A DNA stretch of 64,000 bases from Methylocystis sp. ATCC 49242 (lineage in GTDB: Bacteria; Pseudomonadota; Alphaproteobacteria; Rhizobiales; Beijerinckiaceae). This document shows positions 1 to 8,353 of the stretch, piece after piece. The position numbers and the translations under genes are program-made. The first letter of the stretch is position 1, and every line of letters begins with the position of its first letter. The notes beneath the pieces are model-generated. The model made no database searches. It was not told the DNA's origin and worked only from the letters and a program-made list of their open reading frames with translations. Where the stretch lies: the NCBI RefSeq assembly GCF_000188155.2, contig NZ_KE124774.1, positions 3,798,934 through 3,862,933 on the forward strand, read 5' to 3'.

Positions 1-723
1 AGGACTGAATTGTCGAAAACCGCGACGCAATGTTTGAACATCCATCAATGCAAATAGCGCTCGGATGTCGGCCTCGGGGAACATGTCGCCCCACCGGTCC
101 GCCATAATGTGATCGAGAGCAAAAGCCTCCTCCAGATCGCGCATCCATCGGTCGCGTGGTATTTCATCGAGGCGATTGACCGCGAGCAGGCGGTTCGCCA
201 AATTGGGCGGCATTTCCACGCGACCTGCGAGGATCTTCGAGGTATCAAGAAGGTTACGAAAGTTGAGGTCCTCATGGCCGAGATACTTCAGTCGCATGAG
301 CAACTGCAAATTTTCCTGCCCGACGTAATTGAACCTCTTCATAAGATCGAAATTTGAAAAGCGCGGCGGCGGCAGGCGGCCTTGCGCCTCCCGCGCCGAT
401 ATATGACCGACAATCCTGTCTAGCTGGCCTGCATGGACCCCGAATTCCAGCAGCCTTGCAATAATTTTCAGATGACCGAAAGTTATGTCCTCGCGAAGGA
501 GGAGCATTCGCAGGAAGGCGTCGGAGGAGGCGCGCCTTCCGTCTCTTTTGATCAGCGCGCTGAGCCTGTCCAGCCCGAATTCCATCCAGACCGGAATTTC
601 AACGAGGCGGGCAAACAGGTCTCCAGCCGCTTCGAGATTCTCGTCCGACAAATGGCGGATCAATATCAAATGAAGTTCGGCGAAGCTTGACGTGAGCGCC
701 GCAGAATCCGGGAGCGCGGGCAT
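1..723 (-). CDS. Hypothetical protein, N-terminal 241 residues (runs off left edge)
   Basis: An uninterrupted frame runs from an ATG at 723 to the left edge, so only the first 241 residues are present. A GAGG-type ribosome binding site lies about 8 bases upstream (GAGGCGATG in the transcript sense). I do not recognise the family. The sequence is mostly alpha-helical in character, with many Leu/Arg/Asp residues, no signal peptide and no membrane segment, and it resembles helical-repeat proteins in composition. It is transcribed away from the methyltransferase gene to its right. The call rests on the long open frame, the start context and protein-like composition; the function is unknown and the C-terminus is unseen. 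Confidence 0.6.
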   Translation of the reverse strand, partial: MPALPDSAALTSSFAELHLILIRHLSDENLEAAGDLFARLVEIPVWMEFGLDRLSALIKRDGRRASSDAFLRMLLLREDITFGHLKIIARLLEFGVHAGQLDRIVGHISAREAQGRLPPPRFSNFDLMKRFNYVGQENLQLLMRLKYLGHEDLNFRNLLDTSKILAGRVEMPPNLANRLLAVNRLDEIPRDRWMRDLEEAFALDHIMADRWGDMFPEADIRALFALMDVQTLRRGFRQFSP

Positions 724-1140
724 AAATCATCGCCTCAAAAATATTGATCGCTGAAGTTTTACTATCAGTCCTTTTGAATCTGTGTGCAAGTCCTCACCGG
801 GTCATTTCTGGGCGTCATCACGATGGAGAGCGCGTCCGTATCCCCGGATCCAATCCAGCTAAATATTTGAGGACGTATGGGGTTCCATGCTCCATTTCGG
901 ACAGGACTCCGATTGCCCCGCGGATTTTATGGCGTTCGATCCAGCAAGATTCCGACGTCATTATCGATCTTCTGTTCGCGCATAGGTAAGCCTAATTATA
1001 ATATACAACTAATAATTGTATTGTGGCGTGAGGAACGCGGGAGGAAGCGCCTTGAGTGATCCGGGCGCCAGCACAATCTGCTTCTTGCCATAAGCTTACC
1101 AGACAATCATGATGACCGGATATTTGCAAAGGAGAGCTCA
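724..1140. other. Intergenic region between divergent genes
   Basis: This stretch of about 417 bases separates the leftward hypothetical gene from the rightward methyltransferase. It is visibly AT-richer than the surroundings, especially near 990-1025. The short open frames in it have no convincing start context or family resemblance. It probably holds the two divergent promoters, but I could not identify specific promoter or operator sequences. Confidence 0.5.
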
Positions 1141-2082
1141 ATGACGATTGTCGATGGTCTGGTCGCGTCCCAACTGGATCCAAACTCGGCGCTCGGTCGC
1201 GTCATCTCCACCGTCGTCGCGTCATGGCCGGAGCACGAGAAGCTGCTCAATACGAGTTTGCGGGTTCGCAGTCCTCGCGTCCTGCAGCAAAGCGAACATG
1301 TTGCTGAAATGATCGAGAAGCTCGCCGATGGCGGCCTGGAGGCTTACGTCAGGGGCTATCGCTGGATGTGCGACATGGTGCGCGCCGAGGAGCTCGAGTT
1401 TCTGCGCAGCGGGCATTATCGACTCAGTTCTTTCGAAGAGGCGTTCGCGACCGTTTATTCCAATGACGAGGTGATGGCGAAATATATGGATGGCCTGCTC
1501 CTGTCGCAGGTGTTGTGGAGCAACCATGCGCTGATGCTGAATTTCTATATCGACACATTCCTTGCGAATACGCGCCGCGACGGCCGGCATCTCGAAATCG
1601 GGCCCGGCCACGGATTGCTGCTAGCGCTCGCGGCCCGGGAAGGCCGTTTCCGTGAATTGACTGGCTGGGACGTCAGCGAGACAAGCCTTCAGCACACGGC
1701 AAAATGCCTGAAACGTCTCGGCGTGACGACGCCGACAAGGCTGCAAGAGCAAAACGTCTTTGCTCTCGGCGGCGTGTCTGAGCAATTCGACAGTGTGGTC
1801 ATCAGCGAGGTTTGCGAACATCTCGAGCGGCCGGTGGAGGCGCTCGTGGCGTTGAAGAAGGTCATGGCGCCCGGGGGCCGAATTTTCGTCAATGTGCCGA
1901 TCAATGCGCCGGCGATCGATCACATTTATCTGCTGCGGACGCCCGAAGAAGTGGTCGATCTCGTTCGGCAGGCGGGATTTGGAATCGAAACCACCTGCAT
2001 CGCGCCGGCCGCGGGCTATTCTGAAGCGGTTGCGCGCAAGCGAAACGCCACGATTTCTGTCGGCGTGATTGGCGTCGCCTGA
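1141..2082 (+). CDS. Class I SAM-dependent methyltransferase
   Basis: This 313-residue protein has a C-terminal Rossmann methyltransferase domain of the Methyltransf_11/23 type. SAM-binding motif I (LEIGPGHG) is near residues 150-157, the acidic loop after strand beta-2 (GWDVSE) near 175, and the motif-IV-like SEVCEHLERP near 221. The first 130 or so residues form a helical N-terminal part that I cannot assign. The start is an ATG preceded by GGAGAG at a suitable distance. The VOC gene follows after 12 bases and is probably co-transcribed. The substrate is not evident; small-molecule or sugar methylation is plausible from the neighbour. Confidence 0.85.
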   Translation: MTIVDGLVASQLDPNSALGRVISTVVASWPEHEKLLNTSLRVRSPRVLQQSEHVAEMIEKLADGGLEAYVRGYRWMCDMVRAEELEFLRSGHYRLSSFEEAFATVYSNDEVMAKYMDGLLLSQVLWSNHALMLNFYIDTFLANTRRDGRHLEIGPGHGLLLALAAREGRFRELTGWDVSETSLQHTAKCLKRLGVTTPTRLQEQNVFALGGVSEQFDSVVISEVCEHLERPVEALVALKKVMAPGGRIFVNVPINAPAIDHIYLLRTPEEVVDLVRQAGFGIETTCIAPAAGYSEAVARKRNATISVGVIGVA

Positions 2083-2094
2083 GGCAAATGAATC

Positions 2095-2544
2095 ATGACG
2101 GACACAGGCGTCGCAGCGATGAACCAGTTCGGGCTCACCTTTCATCATTTCGGCCTGGCGGTTAAGCGGCCGGAACATGCGCGCGCCCTTTTGACAGGGC
2201 TTGGCTATCGCATCGGCGAGCCGATCTTCGATCCCGAGCAGAATGTCAATTTGTGCATGGGCGAGCACGACACGATGCCCCAGGTCGAAATCATTTACTC
2301 CGGCGGGCTCCCGGGCCCGATCGACAAGATGGTCGCCCGGCACGGCAGCGGGATCGTCTATCACTTGTGCTACGTCACCAACGATCTGCAACACACTCTG
2401 GCGCGGATCGCGGAGGCGAATCTGGATTGCATTTGCGTCGCGCCGGAAAAGCCCGCCATCCTGTTCGATGGGAAGCCGGTTTCATTTTATTTGATTTCCG
2501 GTGTAGGACTTATTGAAATTATCAATGAGAATCCTGCCGGGTAA
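2095..2544 (+). CDS. VOC (glyoxalase/epimerase-like) family protein
   Basis: This 149-residue protein has one paired VOC fold (two beta-alpha-beta-beta-beta modules). The expected metal-ligand pattern is visible: His17/18 in the first strand (HHFGLAV), Glu in QVEIIY near 64, His in YHLCY near 88 and Glu in GLIEII near the C-terminus. The pattern resembles methylmalonyl-CoA epimerase or lactoylglutathione lyase more than bleomycin-resistance proteins. The start at 2095 has a weak GAGG upstream; an in-frame ATG at 2119 is an alternative. It lies directly behind the methyltransferase, suggesting the two act on one pathway. The substrate cannot be told from sequence. Confidence 0.8.
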   Translation: MTDTGVAAMNQFGLTFHHFGLAVKRPEHARALLTGLGYRIGEPIFDPEQNVNLCMGEHDTMPQVEIIYSGGLPGPIDKMVARHGSGIVYHLCYVTNDLQHTLARIAEANLDCICVAPEKPAILFDGKPVSFYLISGVGLIEIINENPAG

Positions 2545-2641
2545 GGCCTTGTCGACCAACGACGGCGTCCCGACCCGCGGGGCGCCGTGACGTCTCGAAG
2601 GCCCGGCTGGACTGGCGAATGGCAACGCTTGGCGAGAGAAA

Positions 2642-3034
2642 ATGATTTATACGCCATTCATCCGTGATCTGATCAATACGGCCGGCCTCGTCATGGGCAT
2701 GGCCGGCGTGGCGGTCATTCTTCTTGGCGCTCTCGTCTCCACAATCGTCTTTGTTACGGGCCTGAAGGAGCCCGCAACGTCGTTCCGGCTCTACCGGAAG
2801 AATGTCGGCCGTTCGATCTTGCTTGGTCTGGAGTTGCTGGTTGGCGGGGATATCATCCGAACCGTCTCCGTGGAGCATCCGGGGCTCGTTGACGTCCTTG
2901 TCCTTGCCCTGATCGTTATAATCCGAACGGCGATGAGTTGGGCGATGGAGGTCGAACTCGAAGGACGTTGGCCATGGCTCGCTGCAAGCCTCGACGACAA
3001 GACGCAATCCAGACACGACCCCGGGCAATCGTGA
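2642..3034 (+). CDS. DUF1622 family membrane protein
   Basis: This 130-residue integral membrane protein has a long N-terminal hydrophobic segment (about residues 12-40) and one or two more around 60-100. The central block with YRKNVGR followed by LLGLELLVGGDII matches what I know of DUF1622. The family has no established function. It sits about 100 bases after the VOC gene and 100 before the sirtuin gene on the same strand, but the spacing does not require an operon. Confidence 0.75.
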   Translation: MIYTPFIRDLINTAGLVMGMAGVAVILLGALVSTIVFVTGLKEPATSFRLYRKNVGRSILLGLELLVGGDIIRTVSVEHPGLVDVLVLALIVIIRTAMSWAMEVELEGRWPWLAASLDDKTQSRHDPGQS

Positions 3035-3134
3035 AAATGCGGGACGCGCCGCGATCCGCGCCTGATGAAACGACGGGCGTCGGTCGATCGGTGCTCGCTC
3101 GCTCCTGCATCGGGCATCGCTGTCAGGCCGGGCC

Positions 3135-3854
3135 ATGCACATGAAAATTTTCGTCATAACCGGCGCCGGCGTCTCGGCCGAGAGCGGTCTCGGCACATTT
3201 CGCGACAAGGATGGAACGGGCCTCTGGGCGCGTTTCGATCCGATGAAACTCGCGACTCCTGAAGCGTTTCGACGTGATCCCGGCGAGGTTCACGCTTTCT
3301 ACAACGCCCGCCGGCGCAACCTGCTCGCTTCCGAACCCAACGCCGCGCATATCGCGCTCGCGCGGCTCGAGACCGGGCTGGCGGAGCGGGGTGGAAATTT
3401 GACGCTCGTCACGCAGAATATCGACGATTTGCATGAAAGGGCAGGCGCCGCGCGCGTGCTGCACACGCATGGGGAATTATTGAAGGCGCGCTGCGTGATC
3501 TGCGGCGAAACGTCTCTTTGGAAAGATGACCTCGGCGTCGATGATCCGTGCCCGCGTTGCGGGAAGAAAGGCGGACTTCGGCCGCATGTCGTCTGGTTTG
3601 GCGAAGTTCCGCTTCATCTCGATGAAATTTACGGCGCTTTGAACGACGCCGATCTCTTCGTCGCCATCGGCACGTCAGGTTCCGTCTATCCGGCCGCCGG
3701 CTTTGTGTCGCAGGCGCGACGACGTGGGATTCGGACCTGCGAGATCAATCTGGAGCCGTCGGATAACGCTGACCAGTTCGACGAACGGCGGTATGGGCCG
3801 GCCAGTGAAGCCGTTCCCGCATGGGTGGACGAGATTTTCGTCGCAGACCGTTGA
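3135..3854 (+). CDS. cobB: NAD-dependent protein deacylase (sirtuin, CobB type)
   Basis: This 239-residue class III sirtuin removes acetyl or acidic acyl groups from protein lysines using NAD. The NAD-binding motif GAGVSAESGL is at residues 10-19, TQNIDDLHERAG at 93-104 and the catalytic His at 112 (HTHGEL). The four zinc Cys lie at 120, 123, 139 and 142. Tyr56 and Arg59 (FYNARR) are the residue pair linked to desuccinylase/demalonylase activity in SIRT5/CobB-like sirtuins, so acidic acyl groups are likely substrates. MKIF at the third codon is an alternative start. The full family length is present and intact. Confidence 0.92.
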   Translation: MHMKIFVITGAGVSAESGLGTFRDKDGTGLWARFDPMKLATPEAFRRDPGEVHAFYNARRRNLLASEPNAAHIALARLETGLAERGGNLTLVTQNIDDLHERAGAARVLHTHGELLKARCVICGETSLWKDDLGVDDPCPRCGKKGGLRPHVVWFGEVPLHLDEIYGALNDADLFVAIGTSGSVYPAAGFVSQARRRGIRTCEINLEPSDNADQFDERRYGPASEAVPAWVDEIFVADR

Positions 3855-4249
3855 ATGGCGAAGCCGGTCGCCGCCGCTGAAAAGCTTGCCGGGCCTGGCC
3901 GGCTGATCCATCGAAATTCCCTGAAGCCCTTACGGCCATCGGCTCCACATCGCTGCAGAGGGGGCGGCGCGCGGACCGTAGCCCGATGTCGGCCCAATCG
4001 AGCTGGCGGCCTCAGGAATGTTCCTTCGCTCATGCCGTAGACATCGCTCCGCCTTGCGCGGGCGGCAGGGAGGCGTCGGCTTCACGCACGGGGGCGTCCT
4101 CTGGGCGAATCCTGCCCGCCGTGTCGGGACAGGCGCGGATAGCTATAAGTCTCTTCAATCACTTTTTCGGCGAGGAACGGATCGGGCGCGTTTTTCTTCA
4201 CTGATGAGAGCTTTCGCATATGAGGGCTATCAATAGGCAGGTGAGGAGT
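3855..4249. other. Intergenic region, nothing recognised
   Basis: This is about 395 bases between the rightward sirtuin gene and the leftward end of the nirK transcription unit. Several short open frames exist on both strands, but none has a good ribosome binding site or protein-like composition. No strong hairpin terminator was found by eye. Confidence 0.45.
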
Positions 4250-4357
4250 TTAGCGACCAGCGGTGTCATCTCCTGCGAGTGGCCGTAGGAATGGGCGCCG
4301 AAAAACGCCACCAGTGACGCCGATAAGAAGCAAGGCAAGGCCAATCGCTTTGTGCAT
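4250..4357 (-). CDS. Possible 35-residue peptide, perhaps a frameshifted small membrane protein
   Basis: An ATG at 4357 is preceded by an excellent GAGGAGG ribosome binding site and begins a hydrophobic N-terminus (MHKAIGLALLLIGV) typical of tiny one-segment membrane proteins. In the annotated frame it stops after 35 residues. A one-base shift at the T5 run directly after residue 17 would instead join a frame of similar character ending near 4198, giving about 53 residues. It may therefore be a decayed or frameshifted gene. It follows the 88-residue gene at the end of the nirK unit. No family was recognised. Confidence 0.35.
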   Translation of the reverse strand: MHKAIGLALLLIGVTGGVFRRPFLRPLAGDDTAGR

Positions 4358-4502
4358 GGAAACCTCCTCGCGTTCCGGCATTCGAGCTGTTGAAGGCATT
4401 GGAAAAGCAGAAGTTGATTACTTCCAATGTTTTTGGACGCTGCGTCGGGCGAAGCTCGCATTCCTCTAGAATTCGCCTTTGGGAGCAATGGGCATTAGCA
4501 AT

Positions 4503-4769
4503 TTAATTGCCGCAGTGTCCTTCTCGTCCCGTTTGCTCCGCAATCGCGTTCAGCAGGAGGTCGTATCCAAGGCGGGGCTTTTGGTTCATTCGCTGGTTGA
4601 TTGCCACGCCGTGCGCCCACTGACGGCACCGAGGATCCGCCACGAGACGCTCTGCTATCCACCACTCGCCAAGGTGCGTCATCATCAATGCGGTGCTCAT
4701 CAAAGCTTCGAGCAAGAGCATTTGATCGATTTCCGGTAGTTTCTCAAATGCATCCCAATCTTTTAGCAT
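4503..4769 (-). CDS. Hypothetical protein, 88 residues, downstream of nirV
   Basis: This is a small soluble, acidic, helical protein with no signal peptide. The ATG at 4769 has AGGAG nine bases upstream. It begins 40 bases after the end of the nirV remnant on the same strand, so it is probably in the nirK transcript. Met and Leu are frequent in the first half (MLLLEALM), and Trp-Trp and Trp-Ala-His lie in the middle. I do not recognise a family. Confidence 0.6.
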   Translation of the reverse strand: MLKDWDAFEKLPEIDQMLLLEALMSTALMMTHLGEWWIAERLVADPRCRQWAHGVAINQRMNQKPRLGYDLLLNAIAEQTGREGHCGN

Positions 4770-4809
4770 GGCTCACTCCTGTCATGATTTCATCAATGTG
4801 AATTAGGAG

Positions 4810-5686
4810 CTAAAATTCAGACGATCCGACAGCATGACAGATTTCACTTCGGCCGAGCTGGCAGCTAACGCCGGCCAGAAGCCTTTTTATTTTCAGGATG
4901 AACGAGGGTGCAGTTTCGTCCCGAACCAGACGAAATCCCAAGTTGCTGGGCGGCTTGCCTGCGGCGCACCCGCCGTTGCCTGCGTCCCGGATAAAGTCCG
5001 TAATGTAGGCTCGGTGTTCTCCTTCGACCACACGCACGCCGCAGCTGGCAAACTCGATCCGTGTGGAGCGACCATTCACATCAAGCGACTGCCGGATGAA
5101 GCAGGTGTTCGTCCACTCCCAAACATTTCCGGACAAGTCCAGCAAGCCGTATTCATTTGCGCCGAAGCTCCCGATAGGTCGGGGACGTTTATCCGATTGT
5201 TGGCGCTCGACTTCTTTCTCGTAGCGCGCAAGCCAACGGACGGACGGATCAGACGTTGCGCCGGTAGACAAGGCGTCGTCGTGGAAGCGCGAACCGGCAG
5301 CGAAAACCCATTCCTCGTCAGTTGGAAGCCGCCGCGTCAAACCAGCTGACATTCGTAATCGGAAGATTCGGGCGTGACTCTTCATTGGAAGTTTTCTTGC
5401 ATCTGCCTGCGGCGATGCAGCGGCCATATTCCTCGGCGGTGACCTGCCGCCTCATGATGTGAAGTGAAGAAATACGAGTTATCGTCACAGCCGTTGCATC
5501 GACAGATCGGCCTGCCGCGTGGAAATTGCCAGCCATTCGATAAGTGAACATTCGCGGCGTGATTTCGATCGTTTCGGGAGATTTCCATTTGGCGGAAGCC
5601 GACATAAATGTCGTTGCGGAGGCGAGGCTGAATGAAACAAGCGCCACCCCCACACCGAGTCCCAATTTTGTCCTGAGCGGCAGCAT
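4810..5686 (-). pseudogene. nirV: nirV remnant (formylglycine-generating-enzyme-like), frameshifted by an internal deletion
   Basis: NirV proteins accompany many copper nitrite reductases; their exact role is unsettled. The 5' part (from ATG 5686) encodes a hydrophobic N-terminus and the first half of the FGE/SUMF1-like fold up to NVSWFDAAA, then stops at 5318. The 3' part continues in another frame from LTRRLPTDEEW through GNVWEWTN to GFRLVRD. In intact relatives about 15 residues separate these two motifs; here both are read from the same bases at 5321-5343. The simplest explanation is recombination between two short direct repeats that removed the spacer and shifted the frame. nirV starts 21 bases after nirK. 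A full-length product cannot be made. Confidence 0.85.
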
Positions 5687-5707
5687 CCCCTGAGCCTCTT
5701 ACCTAAG

Positions 5708-6850
5708 TTAGTGGCCCGGGTTCGGAGCAACATGATTTGGTAACTTGGGTTGCTCCTTCGAAGCTTCGGCTGCGGCGATCGAATGCGGCTCACTCACCCG
5801 CTTCATCAGAGCATCGTTCCATTTGCCCTCGACCTTGAAATGCGCAGTCGCTCCTAGTTCGACGGCCTCTATGAGGTTATGCGACAAATAGGCATAGATG
5901 CCGGGCTGACGGAATGTGTAGAGAGCCGCGCCTGCGCTGCCGCCGCGGATGAACCACGTCTCAAGATCTCTTTGCGGGGGGTTATGGAATTTTCCTGTCT
6001 CCCACACATAGTCGCCGTGACCGCCGATAAGGTGGGGTCGGCTGTCGCGGTTGGCTTGTGAGTGGATGATCAGGACAGTCTCGCCGACATTCGCCTGTAG
6101 AGCATTCTTACCCGTAAGCGCGCCGACTTTCCCTTCGAATACAACATGGCTCGGAACGAGTTGGTGCATGACTTCGAGTGTTTTGGGGAAAAAATCGCTC
6201 GCATCGTCGATGCGCAAGAATTTGCCTTTGTCGTCCCGGGGAACGTAGAAATCATTCTCGCCGATGTAAAAGACGCGGTCATAGTGCAAGCTCTTTCCGG
6301 TCTCATCCTTGAGCCCGTCGCGCGGCAGAACCATGACCGCGCCGCTCATGCCAGATACGACATGCAGTGGGATCATCGATCCACCCGGCGCGCAGTGGTA
6401 GACAAAGACCCCGGCGCGCGTTGCTCTCCAGCGAAGCGCGACCTGTTCTCCGGGATTGACGAGGGTCAATGCAGCGCCTCCAAGCGCTCCGGTCGCCGCA
6501 TGAAAGTCGACACTGTGCGCCATCTTATTTGATTGAGGATTGATGAGGGTCGCTTCGACATAATCACCTTCATGGACAACTATAAGTGGCCCCGGGACTG
6601 AGCCATTGAAGGTAGAGCCTGGAACGGTGGTTCCGGAATCGTCGATAACGAGCGGCTTCTCGATCACCGTCAGCGAAAGCTCAACTACCTTTGGCTTCGA
6701 TTTCGTCGCCTGCTCATGGGCATGAACAAAGGGCGGAGCGACGAGCGTCACTTTTTCACGCGCCAGATTTAAGTCATTTTCAGCGTGCATCGGCATTGAG
6801 TTGAATGTCAGAACGCCTATTCCCAGAAAAATCTTTGCAATAGGTCTCAT
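5708..6850 (-). CDS. nirK: Copper-containing nitrite reductase
   Basis: This 380-residue periplasmic enzyme reduces nitrite to nitric oxide. A signal peptide covers about residues 1-23 (cleavage near MHA/EN). Two cupredoxin domains follow with all ligands present: type 1 copper His112, Cys153, His163 and Met168; type 2 copper His117, His152 and His324; active-site Asp115 and His273. The spacing in [12 protein letters not shown], one residue longer than in the Alcaligenes enzyme, is as in class II NirK. A GGAG site precedes the ATG. nirV follows immediately. An IS630 remnant begins 148 bases upstream, so the native promoter may be shortened. No clear FNR/NnrR box was found in those bases. No nor or nos genes are in the window. 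Confidence 0.95.
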   Translation of the reverse strand: MRPIAKIFLGIGVLTFNSMPMHAENDLNLAREKVTLVAPPFVHAHEQATKSKPKVVELSLTVIEKPLVIDDSGTTVPGSTFNGSVPGPLIVVHEGDYVEATLINPQSNKMAHSVDFHAATGALGGAALTLVNPGEQVALRWRATRAGVFVYHCAPGGSMIPLHVVSGMSGAVMVLPRDGLKDETGKSLHYDRVFYIGENDFYVPRDDKGKFLRIDDASDFFPKTLEVMHQLVPSHVVFEGKVGALTGKNALQANVGETVLIIHSQANRDSRPHLIGGHGDYVWETGKFHNPPQRDLETWFIRGGSAGAALYTFRQPGIYAYLSHNLIEAVELGATAHFKVEGKWNDALMKRVSEPHSIAAAEASKEQPKLPNHVAPNPGH

Positions 6851-7130
6851 AGTGTCACTCCAAAAAATGATGCGCGGTCGCCAGGCGCGCGTACTAAAAT
6901 GATTGATGATAACTCCCCGATCTCAACATTGGTTCCATCAGCCAGAGGCTGAGCGGCCTCATGGAAGCGCCGCGCGACGACCTTGCGCTGTGCGGCTAGA
7001 GCGTTTCATATTTTGACGGAAGCGTATCCTGCGTTTGTGAAGTAGTTGCTGCATTCTTGTGGTTGGATGTCTTTTGCGAGGCGTCCGATCTGTCGCCAGG
7101 TTTCATCGATGGTGACCTGCCCCTGAACTT

Positions 7131-8057
7131 TCATCCAGCGGCGGGTTGAGTCCTTCCGGTTGATACGCCCGAGGGCGCGAATGGAGCAACAGGCGATCGG
7201 CGGAGTTGGTCCGGGTTGCGCAGCCGATCGCCTGTTGCGGTGAGATTGGCCGCGAAGGCGGCGGGCGTCGCATAGCCGAGGGCCGAATGCGGGCGGCGGT
7301 GATTGTAGTCCTGGGCCCAGGCGCTGATCTTCTCCCGGGCATGGTCGAGCCCGAAGAACAGCGTCTCGTTCAGCAGTTCGTCGCGCATGCGCCGGTTGAA
7401 GCTCTCGCAGAAGCCGTTCTGCATCGGCTTGCCCGGCGCGATATAGCGCCACTCGATCCTGTTCTCGCTCGACCACGACAGCACGGCGTTCGAGGTGAAC
7501 TCCGTGCCGTTGTCCGAAACGATCATGCCGGGCCTGCCGCGCCGTGCGATCAGCGCCGACAGTTCCCGCGCCACGCGTTGGCCCGAGATGGATGTGTCGG
7601 GGATCGCCGCGAGGCATTCACGCGTCACGTCGTCGACGATGTTCAGGATGCGGAACCGGCGTCCGCAGGCGAACTGGTCATGCACGAAGTCCAAAGACCA
7701 ACGCGCATTCGGCCGCGCCTCGACAGGAATGGGCGCCCGCGCGCCGACAGCCCTTCGGCGGGCGCGCCGCTTTCTCACCGTCAGCCCTTCCTCGCGATAG
7801 AGCCGGTAGATGCGGTTCTTGCCCGACGTCTCGCCCTCCTGCCGCAGCAGCACGAACAGCCGCCGATAGCCGAAGCGCCGGCGCTCGTTGGCGAGTTCCC
7901 GCAGCCGCTCCCGTAACGGCTTGTCGGTCGGCCGCTTCGAGATGTAGCGGACGGTCGCGCGATCGACGGCGACAATCTGGCAGGCCCGACGCTCCGACAG
8001 AGCCATGGCGGCTCGCAGATGCACAACGGCTGCGCGCTTGGCGGCGGGCCCTACCAT
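7131..8057 (-). CDS. IS3-family transposase OrfB (DDE integrase domain)
   Basis: This 308-residue catalytic part has an HTH_21-like N-terminus followed by an rve integrase core. DDE residues are visible in [18 protein letters not shown] and NGFCESFN, and the IS3-family C-terminal [12 protein letters not shown] motif is present. It would be expressed mainly as an OrfAB fusion by -1 frameshifting at 8057-8063; its own ATG at 8057 may also initiate. Its C-terminal end is close to the left inverted repeat. Confidence 0.93.
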   Translation of the reverse strand: MVGPAAKRAAVVHLRAAMALSERRACQIVAVDRATVRYISKRPTDKPLRERLRELANERRRFGYRRLFVLLRQEGETSGKNRIYRLYREEGLTVRKRRARRRAVGARAPIPVEARPNARWSLDFVHDQFACGRRFRILNIVDDVTRECLAAIPDTSISGQRVARELSALIARRGRPGMIVSDNGTEFTSNAVLSWSSENRIEWRYIAPGKPMQNGFCESFNRRMRDELLNETLFFGLDHAREKISAWAQDYNHRRPHSALGYATPAAFAANLTATGDRLRNPDQLRRSPVAPFAPSGVSTGRTQPAAG

Positions 8058-8063
8058 TTTTTT
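8051..8063 (-). promoter_or_regulatory. Probable programmed -1 frameshift site of the IS3 element
   Basis: In the transcript sense an A7 run is followed by TGG TAG, the end of OrfA, while ATG of OrfB begins in the last A. Such A-rich heptamers at the OrfA/OrfB overlap are the known -1 slippage sites of IS3-family elements. Confidence 0.75.
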
Positions 8064-8353
8064 GACAAAAGCTCCTTCAGCGCCGCGGCTTCCAGCATCT
8101 GATCGGCCAGAAGCTTCTTCAGCCGCGCATTCTCTTCTTCGAGCGCTTTCAACCGCTTGGCCTCGGAGACGTCCATGCCGCCATATTTGGCCTTCCAGTT
8201 GTAAAGCGTCGTCTCCGACACAGCATATTTGCGAGCCAGATCCGCCGCCTTCGCGCCCGCCTCGTGCTCCCGCAAAATCCCGATGATCTGCTCTTCCGTG
8301 AACCGCTTCTTCTTCATCTCGTCCGTCCCGATATGGCCGGACTCTAATCGCAT
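8051..8353 (-). CDS. IS3-family transposase OrfA
   Basis: This 100-residue DNA-binding subunit has a helix-turn-helix ([16 protein letters not shown], then [15 protein letters not shown]) followed by a leucine-rich coiled coil for multimerisation ([13 protein letters not shown]). It overlaps OrfB by a few bases through an A7 slippery run, so an OrfAB fusion can be made by -1 frameshifting. The terminal inverted repeat lies 27 bases upstream of its start. Confidence 0.9.
   Translation of the reverse strand: MRLESGHIGTDEMKKKRFTEEQIIGILREHEAGAKAADLARKYAVSETTLYNWKAKYGGMDVSEAKRLKALEEENARLKKLLADQMLEAAALKELLSKKW

Noticed and set aside
5708-6850. Reading the nirK gene as a laccase-like multicopper oxidase.
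   Set aside because: It has two cupredoxin domains with the type 1/type 2 ligand set and the catalytic Asp and His of copper nitrite reductase, and lacks the HxH trinuclear motifs of laccases.
6851-6998. A minus-strand open frame of about 49 codons just upstream of nirK whose stop overlaps the nirK ATG (ATGA).
   Set aside because: It has no ATG, GTG or TTG start before a stop at the IS630 edge, and no strong family resemblance. Reconstructing across the IS insertion extends it but still gives no convincing start.
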